Translations under genes and position numbers: made by a program
Part shown: positions 63,483 through 64,000 of the stretch, piece by piece
Layout of the letters: the number at the start of each line of letters is the position of its first letter
How positions within the stretch are numbered: the stretch's first letter is position 1
Notes under the pieces: generated by a model
What the model saw: only the letters and a program-made list of their open reading frames with translations
Database searches by the model: none
Told to the model about the DNA's origin: nothing
Assembly (NCBI GenBank): GCA_964413425.1
Contig: CAYPST010000003.1
Location: 1-64,000 of the forward strand
Reading direction: 5' to 3'
DNA from: DATFLS01 sp964413425
Lineage (GTDB): Bacteria; Fidelibacterota; JAANXI01
DNA length: 64,000 nt

Positions 63483-63917
63483 ATGCTCATCGGGATATCC
63501 CCTTTGTTCAGCCCGGAGTTGCTGGCGGCAATTTACCGGATGGGCCACGGAGATGAACTGGTGCTGGCGGATGCGCATTTTCCGGGGGAATCAACAAATG
63601 ATTATATTATCAGGGCGGATGGCCATCGAATCACAGATTTGCTGGACGCAATCCTCCCGCTGTTTGCGCTGGATACCTACGTTGACTCTCCGATCCTCAT
63701 GATGGAGGCGGTCCCGGGCGATACGCTTGATCCTGCAGTGGAAGAGAGCTATCGTGCGGTTATCGAAAGCCACTGGCCAAATGTCCCGGCAGTGAAGCGT
63801 CTCGAACGCTATGCCTTTTATGAAAGAGCCAGCGACGCATTTGCAGTGGTGATGACCGGGGAAACAGCAAAATACGGGAATATCATTCTCAAAAAGGGTG
63901 TTACTCCCATCGAATAG
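63483..63917 (+). CDS. fucU: L-fucose mutarotase (RbsD/FucU family)
   Basis: FucU interconverts anomers of L-fucose. The family signature is clear: ISPLFSPELLAAIYRMGHGDELVLADAHFPG (His22 and Asp24 region), then VDSPILMMEAVPGD and the C-terminal ERASDAFAVVMTGETAKYGNIILKKGV. At 144 residues it has the normal size with no signal peptide, so it is cytoplasmic. AAAGGAGACAGA ribosome site. It ties the GH29-LacI island to fucose catabolism. The other fucose pathway genes (kinase, aldolase or dehydrogenase) probably lie beyond the right edge. Confidence 0.94.
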   Translation: MLIGISPLFSPELLAAIYRMGHGDELVLADAHFPGESTNDYIIRADGHRITDLLDAILPLFALDTYVDSPILMMEAVPGDTLDPAVEESYRAVIESHWPNVPAVKRLERYAFYERASDAFAVVMTGETAKYGNIILKKGVTPIE

Positions 63918-64000
63918 CGCAAAGTGCAAAGAATAATCTCCGGAGATGTACAAATTCTGTTTGTTCATGCAGATAACAGGAAAATATATGGAATACAAAC

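Overview
The window looks like a chromosomal segment from a Gram-negative, LPS-bearing bacterium of the FCB (Fibrobacterota-Chlorobiota-Bacteroidota) type, in the neighbourhood of Calditrichota, KSB1, Marinimicrobia or related candidate phyla. The evidence is Kdo and Lpt genes, a TonB-dependent receptor with a carboxypeptidase-regulatory domain, a PorV/PorQ-family protein, a secreted protein with a Por-secretion-like C-terminal domain, and many Tat-exported sugar enzymes. Genes use clear Shine-Dalgarno sites. The phylum is an inference. I see no rRNA, tRNA, CRISPR array, prophage or transposase gene.

Layout. 0.2-11.5 kb: a lipoprotein, a YtrA-type GntR regulator with an ABC-2 transporter, then a Yip1-like membrane protein and a TolC/MacA/MacB-type efflux system with one ATPase and two permeases. 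11.8-22.9 kb: a dense housekeeping run in which gatC, kdsB, pyrG, kdsA, kdsC, kdsD, lptC, lptB and rpoN mostly overlap, followed by hslV, hslU and argF. It starts from a good sigma-70-type promoter and links Kdo/LPS synthesis and export with CTP supply. 23.6-28.6 kb: a signalling group made of two paralogous HDOD proteins around a PAS histidine kinase with receiver, then an EAL-HDOD protein. 28.8-31.1 kb: an aldose epimerase and a cytoplasmic Gfo/Idh/MocA dehydrogenase.

31.1-36.8 kb: a redox/detoxification segment. It has a divergent arsR-arsM pair with a palindromic operator and an AhpD-like protein whose CxxC motif reads Cys-x-x-UGA, which I interpret as selenocysteine with a SECIS-like hairpin just downstream. 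Next come a UnbV/UnbU-like pair (FG-GAP/ASPIC protein plus an RnfD/NqrB-like membrane protein) and a flavin nitroreductase whose residues match iodotyrosine deiodinase.

37.0-63.9 kb: a large sugar-utilisation island directed at fucosides. It contains a Tat-exported fucose-isomerase-like protein, five Tat-exported Gfo/Idh/MocA oxidoreductases in a row, a lipoprotein TIM-barrel sugar isomerase/epimerase, a TonB receptor, a secreted FN3 protein, a PorV-like outer-membrane protein, four divergent GH29 alpha-L-fucosidases, a LacI-family regulator and a fucose mutarotase (FucU). A 36-bp near-perfect palindrome upstream of the TonB receptor is a likely operator for the LacI protein. The gene set suggests that fucosylated glycans are imported and cleaved in the periplasm by hydrolysis, perhaps also by oxidation.

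Non-coding regions carry several repeat families. One is a miniature inverted-repeat element with target-site duplications (two complete copies and two fragments). Others are a palindromic CCTAAG...CTTAGG element (two copies) and a 54-bp inverted repeat shared by the left window edge and position 47.5 kb.
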